This document shows positions 27,107 to 35,791 of a stretch of DNA of 64,000 nucleotides, piece after piece; position 1 is the stretch's first letter; each line of letters starts with the position of its first letter. The DNA is taken from contig JAQYQB010000012.1 of assembly GCA_028726465.1 (NCBI GenBank), positions 1 to 64,000 on the forward strand, written 5' to 3'. A program made the position numbers and the translations under genes. The notes below the pieces were generated by a model. That model saw only the letters and a program-made list of their open reading frames with translations, searched no databases and was not told the DNA's origin. The stretch is from Mycobacteriaceae bacterium (GTDB lineage: Bacteria; Actinomycetota; Actinomycetes; Mycobacteriales; Mycobacteriaceae).

Positions 27107-28516
27107 ATGACGAAGACTTACGTGGGCTCCCGGCTGCGGCAGCTGCGACGCGAAAGAGACCTCAGCCAGGCCTCCCTGGCGTCCACCCTGGGCCTGTCTG
27201 CTAGCTACGTGAACCAGATCGAGCACGACGTGCGCCCCCTGACGGTGCCCGTCCTGCTGCGCATCACCGAGGTCTTCGGCGTAGACGCCACGTTCTTCTC
27301 CCGCGATGACGACTCCCGGCTGCTCGCCGAAATCCAGGACGTCATCCAGGACAAGGAGCTCTGCCCCTCCCCCGTGGAGCTGCAGGAGCTGTCCGAGCTG
27401 GTCTACAACCACCCCACCGTCGCGCGCACGCTCGTGGACATGCACCGGCGCTACCGCAACGTCCGCGACAAGCTCTCCCTGGCCACGGACTCGCGCCGCG
27501 TCACGGACTCGGCGCAAGCGCTATCGATGCCCCACGACGAGGTCCGCGACTTCTTCTACGCCCGCCAGAACTACCTCGACGGCCTCGACCACCACGCCGA
27601 GGACCTGGCCGGCGAGTTGGGCGTCGAGCCCTTCCACATCCGCGACACCGAGCAGGCCCTGGCCGACCGGCTGCGCTCCAAGCACAACCTGGAGATCAAG
27701 ACCGTCGGCCAGCTCGACGGCACCCTCCACCGGCTCGACCGGGAGGCCGGCACCCTGCTGCTGGCCAGCCGCCTGACCGAGGGCCAGCGCGCCTTCCGCA
27801 TGGCCACGGAGCTGGGATTCCTGGAGGCCGGCGATCTCATCACGGACGCCGCCGACGAGGAGCCGTTTACCTCCCAGGCCTCGCGCCGGTTGGCGCTGCG
27901 CGGCATCGCTAGCTATTTCGCGGCCGCGACCGTGCTGCCCTACGGCTTAATCCACGCGGAGGCCGAAAAGTCCGGCTACGATGTGGAGTTTTTGTGCCAG
28001 TCCTTCGGCGTGGGCTACGAGACGGTCGCCTCCCGGCTGTCCACCCTGCAGCGCGACAACCAGCGCGGCATTCCTTTTACCTTCGTGCGCGTGGACCGCG
28101 CGGGCAACATGTCCAAGCGGCAGTCCGCCACCGGAGTGCACTTTTCCAATTCCGGCGGCACCTGCCCGCTGTGGAATATCTACGAGACCTTCTCCCGGCC
28201 CGGCACCATCTCCCGGCAGCTGGCGCAGATGCCGGACGGCCGCAACTACCTGTGGGTGGCCCGGACCGTCCAGTACCTGCAGGGCCGCTACGGCGACACC
28301 AACAAGATGTTCGCCATCGGGCTCGGCTGCGAGGCCCGGCACGCCGACCGCACCGTCTACGCCGCCGGCCTCGACTTATCCGACATGTCCAGCGCCACCC
28401 CGATCGGCGCCGGCTGCCGCATCTGCCCCCGCAGCAACTGCGCCCAACGGGCGTTCCCGCCCATCCACGAGGCGCTGGACATCGACACGCACCGCTCGGC
28501 GGTGGCGCCGTACTAA
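27107..28516 (+). CDS. ramB: RamB-type regulator of acetate/carbon metabolism
   Basis: A 469-residue cytoplasmic regulator. Residues 6-62 are an XRE helix-turn-helix ([36 protein letters not shown]). The middle and C-terminus belong to the IrrE/DUF2083-type region with the Cys-rich tail (GLGCEARHA...[18 protein letters not shown]). Size and N-terminus match C. glutamicum RamB, which represses aceA/aceB, ack-pta and its own gene and activates others. It is divergent from sdhCAB, as in C. glutamicum. The ATG at 27107 has AGGGAGG 13 nt upstream, somewhat far. Confidence 0.9.
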   Translation: MTKTYVGSRLRQLRRERDLSQASLASTLGLSASYVNQIEHDVRPLTVPVLLRITEVFGVDATFFSRDDDSRLLAEIQDVIQDKELCPSPVELQELSELVYNHPTVARTLVDMHRRYRNVRDKLSLATDSRRVTDSAQALSMPHDEVRDFFYARQNYLDGLDHHAEDLAGELGVEPFHIRDTEQALADRLRSKHNLEIKTVGQLDGTLHRLDREAGTLLLASRLTEGQRAFRMATELGFLEAGDLITDAADEEPFTSQASRRLALRGIASYFAAATVLPYGLIHAEAEKSGYDVEFLCQSFGVGYETVASRLSTLQRDNQRGIPFTFVRVDRAGNMSKRQSATGVHFSNSGGTCPLWNIYETFSRPGTISRQLAQMPDGRNYLWVARTVQYLQGRYGDTNKMFAIGLGCEARHADRTVYAAGLDLSDMSSATPIGAGCRICPRSNCAQRAFPPIHEALDIDTHRSAVAPY

Positions 28517-28530
28517 GCGGGTGGGTGCGG

Positions 28531-29406
28531 CTATTCCGCCTCGAGCTCGTCCATGACGCGCTGCAGGACCTCGTCCATCTCCTCCGAGGAGCGCTGGACC
28601 TGGACGGAGGTACCCTGGGAGTCCTCGTCGACGGCGGCCTGGACCTTCGGGTCGTGCCACAGCTGCGCCAGCTCGCGGTAGACCTCGTTGTCCTTGTCCT
28701 CGGCGCGCACAACGAAGGCGTTGATGTACGGCGCGGCCTCGTCGGAAGCCGGATCGTCCTGGGCCACGGCGGTGGTCGGGTCGATGCCGGCGCGCTCCAG
28801 GAAGGAGTTGTTGATGACGGCCGGGGTGCCCTCGCCCCACGCGGAGGTGGTCTGGGCGGCATCGACGGTGGTGACCTTGACCTTGGACTTGGCCTCGTCG
28901 ACGTCGGCCGGCGTCGGCGAGAGGCTACCCTCGACGGTCAGCTCGACCAGGCCCGCGGCGGCCAGCACGTTGAGCGCACGGCCCTGGTTGGACGGGTCGT
29001 TCGGGATGGCCACCGTCTCGCCCTCGATGCCATCCAGGGAGTCGTGGTCCTTCCAGAACAGCGCGAGCGGCACGATCTCCGTGGAGACAATCGGCACGAG
29101 ATCCTCGGCGTTGCCCACGTTGTACTCCGCCAGGAAGCGCAGGGTCTGGAAGTTGTTGATGTCGTTCTGGCTCTGCGCCAGCGCGACGTTCGGGGTGGCG
29201 TAGTCCTCGAAGTTCTCGACCTCGATGTTGAAGCCGTTCTCCTCGGCTACCTCCTCGAAGGCGGTCCAGGCCTTCTTCGCAGCATCGGTGGTGCCGACGA
29301 CGATCTTCTGGTCCTTGCCCTCCCCGTCGGAGCTAGAGCAGGCCGCCAGCCCGGTGCTGGCGACGGCCACGGCGGTGGCGGTAGCGATAATGCGGCGAAG
29401 CTTCAT
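28531..29406 (-). CDS. MetQ/NlpA-family ABC transporter lipoprotein
   Basis: A 291-residue extracytoplasmic binding lipoprotein: signal peptide MKLRRIIATATAVAVASTGLAAC with lipobox LAAC, then the NlpA/MetQ fold with TTDAAKKAWTAFEEVAEENGF, DINNFQTLRFL, VAIPNDPSNQGRALNVLAAAGLVEL and GTPAVINNSFL. MetQ binds methionine for the MetNI importer. No ATPase or permease gene adjoins, so it is an orphan component and the ligand (D/L-Met or another) is unproven. The ATG at 29406 has AAAGGA 8 nt upstream; an in-frame earlier GTG has no signal logic. A possible McbR site lies upstream. Confidence 0.85.
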   Translation of the reverse strand: MKLRRIIATATAVAVASTGLAACSSSDGEGKDQKIVVGTTDAAKKAWTAFEEVAEENGFNIEVENFEDYATPNVALAQSQNDINNFQTLRFLAEYNVGNAEDLVPIVSTEIVPLALFWKDHDSLDGIEGETVAIPNDPSNQGRALNVLAAAGLVELTVEGSLSPTPADVDEAKSKVKVTTVDAAQTTSAWGEGTPAVINNSFLERAGIDPTTAVAQDDPASDEAAPYINAFVVRAEDKDNEVYRELAQLWHDPKVQAAVDEDSQGTSVQVQRSSEEMDEVLQRVMDELEAE

Positions 29407-29460
29407 GCGTTTGTCCTTTGCGTTATTCGGCGCGCCCGGCCTGGGCACGCCCATGAACTA

Positions 29461-29505
29461 AGCGGTCTAGTGCAGCCTAGCAAAATTCGAACCGCTCGGT
29501 CTATA
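29461..29505 (-). promoter_or_regulatory. metQ-type gene promoter with TAGACCG boxes
   Basis: On the minus strand, TAGACCGAGCGGT and, 32 bp downstream, CTAGACCGCT repeat the half-site TAGAC. The McbR repressor of sulfur/methionine genes in C. glutamicum recognises TAGAC-N6-GTCTA; neither box has the complete second half. TAGGCT between them (29473-29480) could be the -10 element. This is a candidate only. Confidence 0.35.
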
Positions 29506-29511
29506 AAACGC

Positions 29512-29546
29512 AAAAATTCCCTCCCCCAACGGGTGGGGCAGGGAAT
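29512..29546 (-). terminator. rho-independent terminator of lpd
   Basis: Reading leftwards, ATTCCCTGCCCCACCC pairs with GGGGGAGGGAAT around a short loop (one bulged base) and runs into five Ts (29516-29512). It lies 43 bp after the lpd stop. Confidence 0.75.
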
Positions 29547-29572
29547 CCGGATAGGCGCCTAAGGAAGGCTCC

Positions 29573-29604
29573 TTAGAGGTTGATCATGTTAGAGGTTGAT
29601 CATG
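29573..29604. repeat. 16-bp perfect tandem duplication at the lpd stop codon
   Basis: TTAGAGGTTGATCATG occurs twice back to back (29573-29588 and 29589-29604). The copy inside the gene encodes the last residues HMINL and the stop. The second copy lies just outside, so the protein is unchanged. Confidence 0.95.
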
Positions 29605-31001
29605 TGGCCGCCGATGCCCTCGGCAGCTTCCTTCATCGCCTCCGACAGGGTCGGGTGCGTGTGGATGTTGCGGCCGATTTCCTCGGTGGTCAGGTCGAAG
29701 CGCTGGGCCAGGGTCAGCTCCGGCAGGAGCTCCGAGACGTTGGCGCCGACCATGTGGCCGCCCAGCAGCTCGCCGAACTCGGCGTCAGCAACCAGCTTGA
29801 CGAAGCCGGCGGTCTCGTTCAGGCCCGCGGCCTTGCCGTTCGCGGAGAACGGGAAGCTGGCGACCTTGATCTCGCGGTCCGGGAACTTCTCCTTCGCGGC
29901 CTCCTCGGTGTAGCCGAAGGAAGCAACCTGCGGGTTACAGAAGGTCGCGCGCGGCATCATCTGGTAGTCGCCCAGCTCCTGGGTCTCGGCGCCGGCGATG
30001 GTCTCGGCGGCCACCACGCCCTGCGCCTCGGCCACGTGGGCCAGCTGCAGCTTGGCGGTGACGTCGCCGATGGCGTAGATGCCGTCGACGTTGGTGCGCA
30101 TGCGCTCATCGATGGCGATGGCGCCGCGGTCGGTGAGCTCGACACCGGTGTTTTCCAGGCCGTAGCCCTCGGTGCGCGGGGCGAAGCCGATGGAGACCAT
30201 GCAGCGATCGACGGTCAGGGTCTCGGTCTTCTCGCCGTCCTTGGACTCGATCTCGACGGTCACGTCGTCGCCGTTGTCCTTGATGGAGGTGGTCTTGTAA
30301 CCGGTCTTCAGGGTCACGCCCAGCTTCTTGTACTGCTTGGCGATCTCCTTGGAGGCGTCCTTGTCCTCGTTCGGCAGGACGCGGTCCATGAATTCCACGA
30401 TGGTCACGTCCACGCCGTAGTTGGCCAGGACGTAAGCGAACTCCATGCCGATGGCGCCGGCGCCCACGATGACCATGGACTCGGGAGCGTCTTCCTTGAG
30501 GATTTGCTCCTCGAAGGAGACGATGTTGCCCCCGATCTCAACGCCCGGCAGGGACTTAACGGCGGATCCGGTGGCGATGATGCAGTCGTCGAAGGTGAGG
30601 GTCTTGCCCTTGTCGTCACCTTCGGTGATCTCAATCGTCTTGGCGTCCTTAAAGGAACCCAGGCCGTTGACCTCGGTGATCTTGTTCTTCTTCATCAGAT
30701 AGTGCACGCCCTTGACGATGCCCGAAGAAACCTTGCGGGAACGCTTGTGGGCTGCCCCATAATCGAAGGAGACCTCACCGGAGATACCAAAGTCCTTGGC
30801 CTCGTGGTTGAAGGTGTGGGCCACCTCGGCATTCTTCAGCAGCGCCTTGGAGGGGATGCAGCCGACATTGAGGCAGATACCGCCCCAGTACTGCTTCTCC
30901 ACCACGGCTACCTTCTTGTCGAGCTGGGCTGCGCGGATGGCGGCGACGTAGCCGCCAGGGCCCGCGCCGAGTACTACAACGTCATAATGTTCATTAGTCA
31001 C
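29589..31001 (-). CDS. lpd: dihydrolipoyl dehydrogenase
   Basis: A 470-residue E3 component of the 2-oxo acid dehydrogenase complexes that reoxidises dihydrolipoyl groups with NAD. The FAD-binding [14 protein letters not shown] (about 8-21), the redox disulfide in [13 protein letters not shown] (Cys43, Cys48), the NAD-binding [13 protein letters not shown] and the C-terminal catalytic HTHPTLSEA are all present. The GTG at 31001 is preceded 7 nt upstream by TATCCT (31009-31014), so the transcript is probably leaderless. It lies alone, as corynebacterial lpd genes do. Confidence 0.95.
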   Translation of the reverse strand: MTNEHYDVVVLGAGPGGYVAAIRAAQLDKKVAVVEKQYWGGICLNVGCIPSKALLKNAEVAHTFNHEAKDFGISGEVSFDYGAAHKRSRKVSSGIVKGVHYLMKKNKITEVNGLGSFKDAKTIEITEGDDKGKTLTFDDCIIATGSAVKSLPGVEIGGNIVSFEEQILKEDAPESMVIVGAGAIGMEFAYVLANYGVDVTIVEFMDRVLPNEDKDASKEIAKQYKKLGVTLKTGYKTTSIKDNGDDVTVEIESKDGEKTETLTVDRCMVSIGFAPRTEGYGLENTGVELTDRGAIAIDERMRTNVDGIYAIGDVTAKLQLAHVAEAQGVVAAETIAGAETQELGDYQMMPRATFCNPQVASFGYTEEAAKEKFPDREIKVASFPFSANGKAAGLNETAGFVKLVADAEFGELLGGHMVGANVSELLPELTLAQRFDLTTEEIGRNIHTHPTLSEAMKEAAEGIGGHMINL

Positions 31002-31101
31002 GTCTTACAGGATACGTAACTTTGGCCACGCTGTCTGCCAAAGGGGCAAACAAAGCGCGGCAACCGGGGGCTGGCCAGCCTTTCGGCCGGGGATCTTGCC
31101 T

Positions 31102-31212
31102 TTAGAACATCCCCAGGGCCAGAGCGATGGTCGACGAGGTGGAGGAACCGGCATGGACGAGGCCGCCCAGGAATTCGTTGATCTGAACCAAGATGGTGTC
31201 GAAAGCGTTCAT
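31102..31212 (-). CDS. 36-residue ORF, possible mycomembrane peptide
   Basis: ATG at 31212 to TAA at 31102 encodes a 36-residue peptide beginning MNAFDTILVQINEFLGGLVH, followed by AGSSTSSTIALALGMF. AGAAGGG lies 8 nt upstream of the ATG, a good ribosome-binding site. The first half forms an amphipathic helix, the second is Ser/Thr-rich and hydrophobic, and there is no signal peptide. Corynebacterial PorA, PorH and ProtX are similarly tiny, signal-less, amphipathic and O-mycoloylated on serine, and two mycolyltransferase genes lie just to the right. No sequence identity to those porins is apparent, so this relation is only a hypothesis. Confidence 0.5.
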   Translation of the reverse strand: MNAFDTILVQINEFLGGLVHAGSSTSSTIALALGMF

Positions 31213-31578
31213 TTTTAAAACCCTTCTGTAAACGGTGGAGAGACAGCGCGAACGCGGTTAAGCGGTGCGGTTATTCTAACGAAGAATTCCCAGCTCGCGT
31301 TACGTCGGCGGGGAACTTCCGGGCGGCTAGCCGGCATCGACAGCCGGAAACCCCCTAGATTATGACACACCTTTCACTTGCACACCACCTGTTTCATGTC
31401 CGGCTGCTAAGCTATATTCGCACTGTGAGCGACAGTTGTTTGTTTTAGGCTGGGTTTTGCTGAAAAATTTCAGCTGACGGACAGCTGCTAACAACTTTGT
31501 TTGCGCCTACGATAACCAGTCAGGAAACTCTCTCTACCCTTTGCGAAAAGGGCCCCTCTCTCAGGAAGCGTTAACCTT
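31213..31578. other. intergenic region, promoter and dyad ahead of the first mycolyltransferase
   Basis: No gene is seen in these 366 bp. TATATT (31413-31418) is a possible -10 element for the rightward mycolyltransferase genes and would leave a leader of about 150 nt. In that leader GCTGAAA/TTTCAGC (31459-31465, 31468-31474) forms a perfect inverted repeat with a 2-nt centre, an operator candidate. Confidence 0.4.
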
Positions 31579-32958
31579 ATGAAGATTATTCGCCCGCTGG
31601 TTGGCACCACCGCCGCCACCGCCCTTGCCCTTGGCCTTTGCGTCTCCCCGGCCCTGGCTGACGAGCCGGCCGTCGAAAGCCCGGCCATCGATAGCCCGGC
31701 CGCTGCTCCGGAGGCTGGTGATTCGGAGGCTGTTGACTCGGAGGCTGTTGCCGACCTGGAAGAGCCGGCCGAGGATCCGGCAATTGACGACGCCATCCTG
31801 GGCGACGAGAACGCTCCCGAGTCCGCGCAGTCCGACGCCGCTGCCGAGGAAGCAGAGACCGCGGCCGGCGAGTCCGTCATCACGGAGATCGACCTGGCGC
31901 AGGAGACCGCCCCGGCATGGTCCACCAACGCCGAGGGCAAGCGCGTCATCAGCCCGTCCAAGATGGCCAGCGGTAAGCAGTGGATGGCCTATGCCCAGGC
32001 CAGCTCCTTCAACCGCGAGCACGTCAAGGCCTTCAACGCCACCTCGCCGGCTATGGGCGGGCGCGAAATCCCGCTGGCGGTCATCACCCCGGACGGCAAC
32101 TTCGACCAGGCCCGCCCGACCCTGTACCTGCTCAACGGCGCCGGCGGCGCGGACCAAGACATGGAGTGGATCAAGCAGACCTACCGCAAGGATGTCGACC
32201 CGACCAAGGAAGGCACCCAGGACATGGTGGACTTCTACGTCGACAAGGGCATCAACGTGGTCATCCCGCAGGCCGGCACCTTCTCCTACTACTTCGACTG
32301 GCAGAAGGACCCCAACAGCAAGTACCTGAAGGGCCCGCAGAAGTGGGAGACCTTCCTGACCCAGGAGCTGCCGGGCGCACTGGAGCAGACCATCAACGGT
32401 AACGGCAAGCGCGGCATCGCCGGCATGTCCATGTCCGCGACCTCCGCGCTGGTGCTCGCCCAGCAGCACCCGGACCTCTACGACGCGGTCGGTTCCTTCT
32501 CCGGCTGCGCCGCCACCTCGACGGTGCTGCCGCACCAGTTCGTCGGCCTGACCGTCAACCGCGGCGGCGCCACCCCGGAGCAGATCTGGGGCGCCCGCGG
32601 CTCCGCCGAGAACCGCCGCTACGACGGCCTCGCCAACGCTGAGAAGCTCCGCGGCCACGAGATCTACGTGTCCGCCAACTCCGGCCTGGTGGGCAAGGAA
32701 GACACCGTCTCCCACCTGATGAACCAGGGCGCTGACCTGTCGACCGCGCTGGCCGGGTCCTCCACCCTCACCATCGAGGGCGGCGTCATCGAGGCGGCCA
32801 TGAACGCCTGCACCCACGACCTGAAGGCCAAGATGGACTCCCTGTCCATCCCGGCGGACTGGAACTTCCGCAACACCGGTACCCACTCCTGGCCGGGCTG
32901 GATCAAGGACATCAGCGAGTCCTGGCCGACCTTCGAGCGGGCCTTCGGCGAGAATTAA
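31579..32958 (+). CDS. corynomycolyltransferase with acidic linker
   Basis: A 459-residue secreted antigen 85-family enzyme that transfers corynomycolic acid between trehalose esters, arabinogalactan or proteins in the envelope. A signal peptide ends at about 27 (VSPALA). About 75 acidic, Ala/Pro/Ser-rich residues follow before the alpha/beta-hydrolase domain. The nucleophile is Ser284 in GIAGMSMSATSA, and THSWPGW near the C-terminus holds the catalytic His. AGGAAG precedes the ATG at 10 nt. The downstream gene begins after 35 bp and is a close paralogue without the linker. Which Cmt/Myt enzyme this is cannot be told. Confidence 0.9.
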   Translation: MKIIRPLVGTTAATALALGLCVSPALADEPAVESPAIDSPAAAPEAGDSEAVDSEAVADLEEPAEDPAIDDAILGDENAPESAQSDAAAEEAETAAGESVITEIDLAQETAPAWSTNAEGKRVISPSKMASGKQWMAYAQASSFNREHVKAFNATSPAMGGREIPLAVITPDGNFDQARPTLYLLNGAGGADQDMEWIKQTYRKDVDPTKEGTQDMVDFYVDKGINVVIPQAGTFSYYFDWQKDPNSKYLKGPQKWETFLTQELPGALEQTINGNGKRGIAGMSMSATSALVLAQQHPDLYDAVGSFSGCAATSTVLPHQFVGLTVNRGGATPEQIWGARGSAENRRYDGLANAEKLRGHEIYVSANSGLVGKEDTVSHLMNQGADLSTALAGSSTLTIEGGVIEAAMNACTHDLKAKMDSLSIPADWNFRNTGTHSWPGWIKDISESWPTFERAFGEN

Positions 32959-32993
32959 AGAACTAAGAACATAACCAGAAAGAGAGCGCTAGC

Positions 32994-34073
32994 ATGAAGC
33001 GACTGAGTACCCTCCTGGCCACCGCAGCCCTGGCTGCCACGGCCACCGCCGTCCCGGCGGCCACCGCTGCCACCCTGACCCCGGCTGACGTCAACGGCGG
33101 CGCCCCAGTCTCAGAGGTTAGCGACCTGCAGGTCACCGACGCCGTCGCGAACTCCAAGTGGTACAAGCAGTACAAGGACGACGACCGGGTACTCAAGCTG
33201 CAGGCTAGCTCTCCGGCCATGAATGGCCGCCAGATTCCGCTGGCCGTCATCCCGGCGGGCGAGCCCAACCGCCCCACCATCTACCTGCTCAACGGTGCCG
33301 GCAGCGCCGAGCAGGACGCGGACTGGCTGTCCAAGGCCCAGACCGTCGACTTCTACGCCGACAAGAAGGTCAACGTGGTCATCCCGCAGGCCGGCGCCTT
33401 CTCCTACTACACCGACTGGGAGCAGACCCCGAACGGCAAGTACCTGCAGGGCCCGCAGAAGTGGGAGACCTTCCTGACCAAGGAGCTGCCGGGCTCGATC
33501 GAGTCCCGCCTGCAGGCCAACAACAAGCGCGCCATCGCCGGCATGTCCATGTCCGCGACCTCCTCGCTGCTGCTGGCCCAGCACAACCAGGGTTTCTACG
33601 ACGCCGTCGGCTCCTTCGCCGGCTGCGCCGCCACCGCTTACCCGATGGAATACGAGTTCCTGCGCCTGACCGTCAACCGGGGCGGCGGCCAGCCGGAGCA
33701 GATGTGGGGCCGCCAGGGCTCCGCGAACAACCGCTACAACGACGCCCTGATGAACTCGGAGAAGCTGCGCGGCACCAAGCTCTACATCTCCTCCGGTTCC
33801 GGCCTAGCCGATGAGACCGCCATGCCGAGCTACCTGCAGTCCAAGGGCGCCAGCCAGGCTGAGGCCGCCGTCGGCTCCGCCATCAACCAGGTCGAGGGCG
33901 GCGTCATCGAGGCCGGCGTCAACCACTGCACCCACAACCTCAAGGCCAAGCTGGACTCCCAGAAGATCCCGGCTACCTACAACTTCCGCAACGCCGGCGT
34001 CCACAACTGGACCGGCTGGCGCGAGGACCTGGAGAAGTCCTGGGCCACCTTCTGGCAGGCCTTCTACAACTAA
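32994..34073 (+). CDS. corynomycolyltransferase
   Basis: A 359-residue secreted mycolyltransferase. The signal peptide ends at about 25 (ATAVPAATA). The alpha/beta-hydrolase domain has the nucleophile Ser185 in AIAGMSMSATSS, shared blocks with its neighbour (IPLAVI, TIYLLNGAG, VNVVIPQAGAFSYYTDW, GPQKWETFLTKELPG) and the C-terminal HNWTGW with the likely catalytic His. It sits 35 bp after the first copy, probably in one transcript, and looks like a tandem duplication. It acts in the periplasm and mycomembrane. Confidence 0.92.
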   Translation: MKRLSTLLATAALAATATAVPAATAATLTPADVNGGAPVSEVSDLQVTDAVANSKWYKQYKDDDRVLKLQASSPAMNGRQIPLAVIPAGEPNRPTIYLLNGAGSAEQDADWLSKAQTVDFYADKKVNVVIPQAGAFSYYTDWEQTPNGKYLQGPQKWETFLTKELPGSIESRLQANNKRAIAGMSMSATSSLLLAQHNQGFYDAVGSFAGCAATAYPMEYEFLRLTVNRGGGQPEQMWGRQGSANNRYNDALMNSEKLRGTKLYISSGSGLADETAMPSYLQSKGASQAEAAVGSAINQVEGGVIEAGVNHCTHNLKAKLDSQKIPATYNFRNAGVHNWTGWREDLEKSWATFWQAFYN

Positions 34074-34159
34074 CGCTGCGTTCTAAGCGCGGGCCTTAAC
34101 GCCGGTTCTCGGACTGGCTCCTGGGGCTTTCTGCAAGGGCGGTAGACTTAGCATCTATC

Positions 34160-35554
34160 ATGATGCTTTCTTCTACCGCCCTTTCTGCTGTTGCTGGTTC
34201 TAGTGCCGGGGTTGCCTCTAACGCCACCCGGGACCCGTACACCAAGGTTGACTACAACCTGGGCTTTCGGGTGCGCCACTACCAGCTGGAGCTGGACTAC
34301 AAGGTCGAGCCCAACCTGCTGTCTGCGCAGGCCACGCTGACCATCGAGGTGGGCGAGGAAGACCTGAACGCCCTGCAGCTCGACCTAGGCCCCGCGATGG
34401 CGGTGCGCCGCGTTAGCTGCCCCGGGGGCCCGCGGGTGGCCCGCTTTAAGACCTCGGGCGGCAAGCTGCGAATTTCGTTCGCGGAGCCGGTGGCATCGGG
34501 GGCAGAAATCACGCTGGCCATCCGCTACGGCGGCAACCCGCGGCCCATCGCCAGCCCCTGGGGTGAAATCGGTTGGGAGGAAACCGAATCCGGTTCCCTG
34601 GTCGCCAGCCAGCCCAACGGGGCGCCGAGCTGGTTCCCGTGCGACGATCACCCGAGCCAGAAGGCCACCTTCGACCTCGCCATCACGGCCGACGATCCCT
34701 TCACCATCGTCGCCAACGGCACGCTGGTCGACAAGGCCACGGCGGGGTCGTCGCGGACGGCGTGGCACTACCGCATCGATAAGCCCATGGCGACCTACCT
34801 GGCGACGGTGCAGGTGGGCGAGTTCAGCGAGTTCCGCCTAGGCCCCAACACCGTGGCGTACGCGCCCGCCGACCTGCGTGAACAGGTGACCGAGGAATTC
34901 GGCCGCCAGCAGGAGATGCTCGATTTCCTGGCCGAGACCTTCGGGCCGTACCCCTTCCCCGACTACCGCGTGGTCGTGACCGAAGACGAGCTGGAAATCC
35001 CGCTGGAGGCGCAGGGCATTTCCATCTTTGGCTCCAACCACGTGCGCGGCGACCACGCCTTCGAGCGGCTCATCTTCCACGAGCTTTCCCACCAGTGGTT
35101 CGGCAACGCCGTGGGCCTTAGCCGCTGGCAGGACATCTGGCTCAACGAGGGTTTCGCCTGCTACTGCGAATGGCTCTGGGGCGAGCACACCGGCCAGGCC
35201 AGGGCCCACGATGCCGCCCACTCCCACTACTCGGTCCTCTCCCGCAAGCCCCACGACCTCCTGCTGGGCGACCCCGGCACCCGCGACATGTTCGATGACC
35301 GCGTCTACAAGCGCGGCGCCCTGTTCGTCCACTCCCTGCGGCGCCTGCTTGGCGATGCCACCTTCTTCCCCCTCGTCCGCTCCTACCTCGCCGATAACCA
35401 GCACGGAAACGTGGTTGCGCAGGACTTCTGGGAGGCTCTGACGGGGGCTGTAGAAGACGCAGAAGAGGGCGCTTCCGGTGTTTCTGTTGCGGACGTGGAG
35501 GGCCTCTGGAACCAATGGCTGAACGAGCGGGAGTTGCCGCGGTTCCCGGAGTAG
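34160..35554 (+). CDS. M1-family metallopeptidase (short actinobacterial type)
   Basis: A 464-residue zinc aminopeptidase-like protein, half the length of classical M1 enzymes but usual for the short actinobacterial group. HELSH (His307, Glu308, His311) with Glu330 in WLNEGFACYCEW gives HExxH-x18-E. The exopeptidase block reads SWFPCDDHPSQKATFDLAI rather than a clear GAMEN, so aminopeptidase action is not certain. No convincing signal peptide, so probably cytoplasmic. TAGACT (34143-34148) lies 11 nt before the ATG, giving a very short leader. A 9-bp tandem repeat follows the stop. Confidence 0.85.
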   Translation: MMLSSTALSAVAGSSAGVASNATRDPYTKVDYNLGFRVRHYQLELDYKVEPNLLSAQATLTIEVGEEDLNALQLDLGPAMAVRRVSCPGGPRVARFKTSGGKLRISFAEPVASGAEITLAIRYGGNPRPIASPWGEIGWEETESGSLVASQPNGAPSWFPCDDHPSQKATFDLAITADDPFTIVANGTLVDKATAGSSRTAWHYRIDKPMATYLATVQVGEFSEFRLGPNTVAYAPADLREQVTEEFGRQQEMLDFLAETFGPYPFPDYRVVVTEDELEIPLEAQGISIFGSNHVRGDHAFERLIFHELSHQWFGNAVGLSRWQDIWLNEGFACYCEWLWGEHTGQARAHDAAHSHYSVLSRKPHDLLLGDPGTRDMFDDRVYKRGALFVHSLRRLLGDATFFPLVRSYLADNQHGNVVAQDFWEALTGAVEDAEEGASGVSVADVEGLWNQWLNERELPRFPE

Positions 35555-35562
35555 TTGGTGCT

Positions 35563-35625
35563 GGGTTGGCTTGGTTGGCTGGGTTGGCTTGGTTGGCTGG
35601 GTTGGCTGGGTTGGCTTGGTTCGCG
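35563..35625 (+). repeat. 9-bp G-rich tandem repeat (VNTR-like)
   Basis: Six perfect copies of (G/T)GGTTGGCT (35563-35616) are followed by one degenerate copy. The first base alternates G, T, G, T, G, G. The closely spaced GG pairs could fold into two-layer G-quadruplexes. Just beyond, TTAGTTT/AAACTAA (35633-35652) and GGCTTA/TAAGCC (35641-35655) form two mutually exclusive hairpins. Confidence 0.9.
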
Positions 35626-35684
35626 GCCTAATTTAGTTTCGGCTTAAACTAAGCCAGCTCTGGCGAACAGGGACTTTAGAAAAT

Positions 35685-35736
35685 TCGAACATATTTTCTT
35701 TTTTGCTGTTGACACGGGCTTTTTCGTCGGTATACT
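35685..35736 (+). promoter_or_regulatory. LexA-like box and near-consensus promoter of the HNH gene
   Basis: TTGACA (35709-35714), a 16-bp spacer and TATACT (35731-35736) make one of the strongest sigma70-type promoters in the window. TCGAACATATTTTCTT (35685-35700), just upstream, matches 13 of 16 positions of the actinobacterial SOS box TCGAACATATGTTCGA. DNA-damage control of this gene is a reasonable inference. Confidence 0.6.
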
Positions 35737-35791
35737 AGAACACGTAAGCGAACAAAGGTTCTATACGACGGTTCCTTAGGGGGTGACCGCC

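Noticed and set aside
31363..31449. A 28-codon ORF (starting MTHLSLAHHL) upstream of the first mycolyltransferase, as a leader peptide
   Set aside because: It starts upstream of the likely promoter, has no ribosome-binding site and no regulatory codon pattern.
35563..35625. CRISPR array
   Set aside because: The repeat is a contiguous 9-bp tandem without spacers. No CRISPR array or cas gene is visible anywhere in the window.
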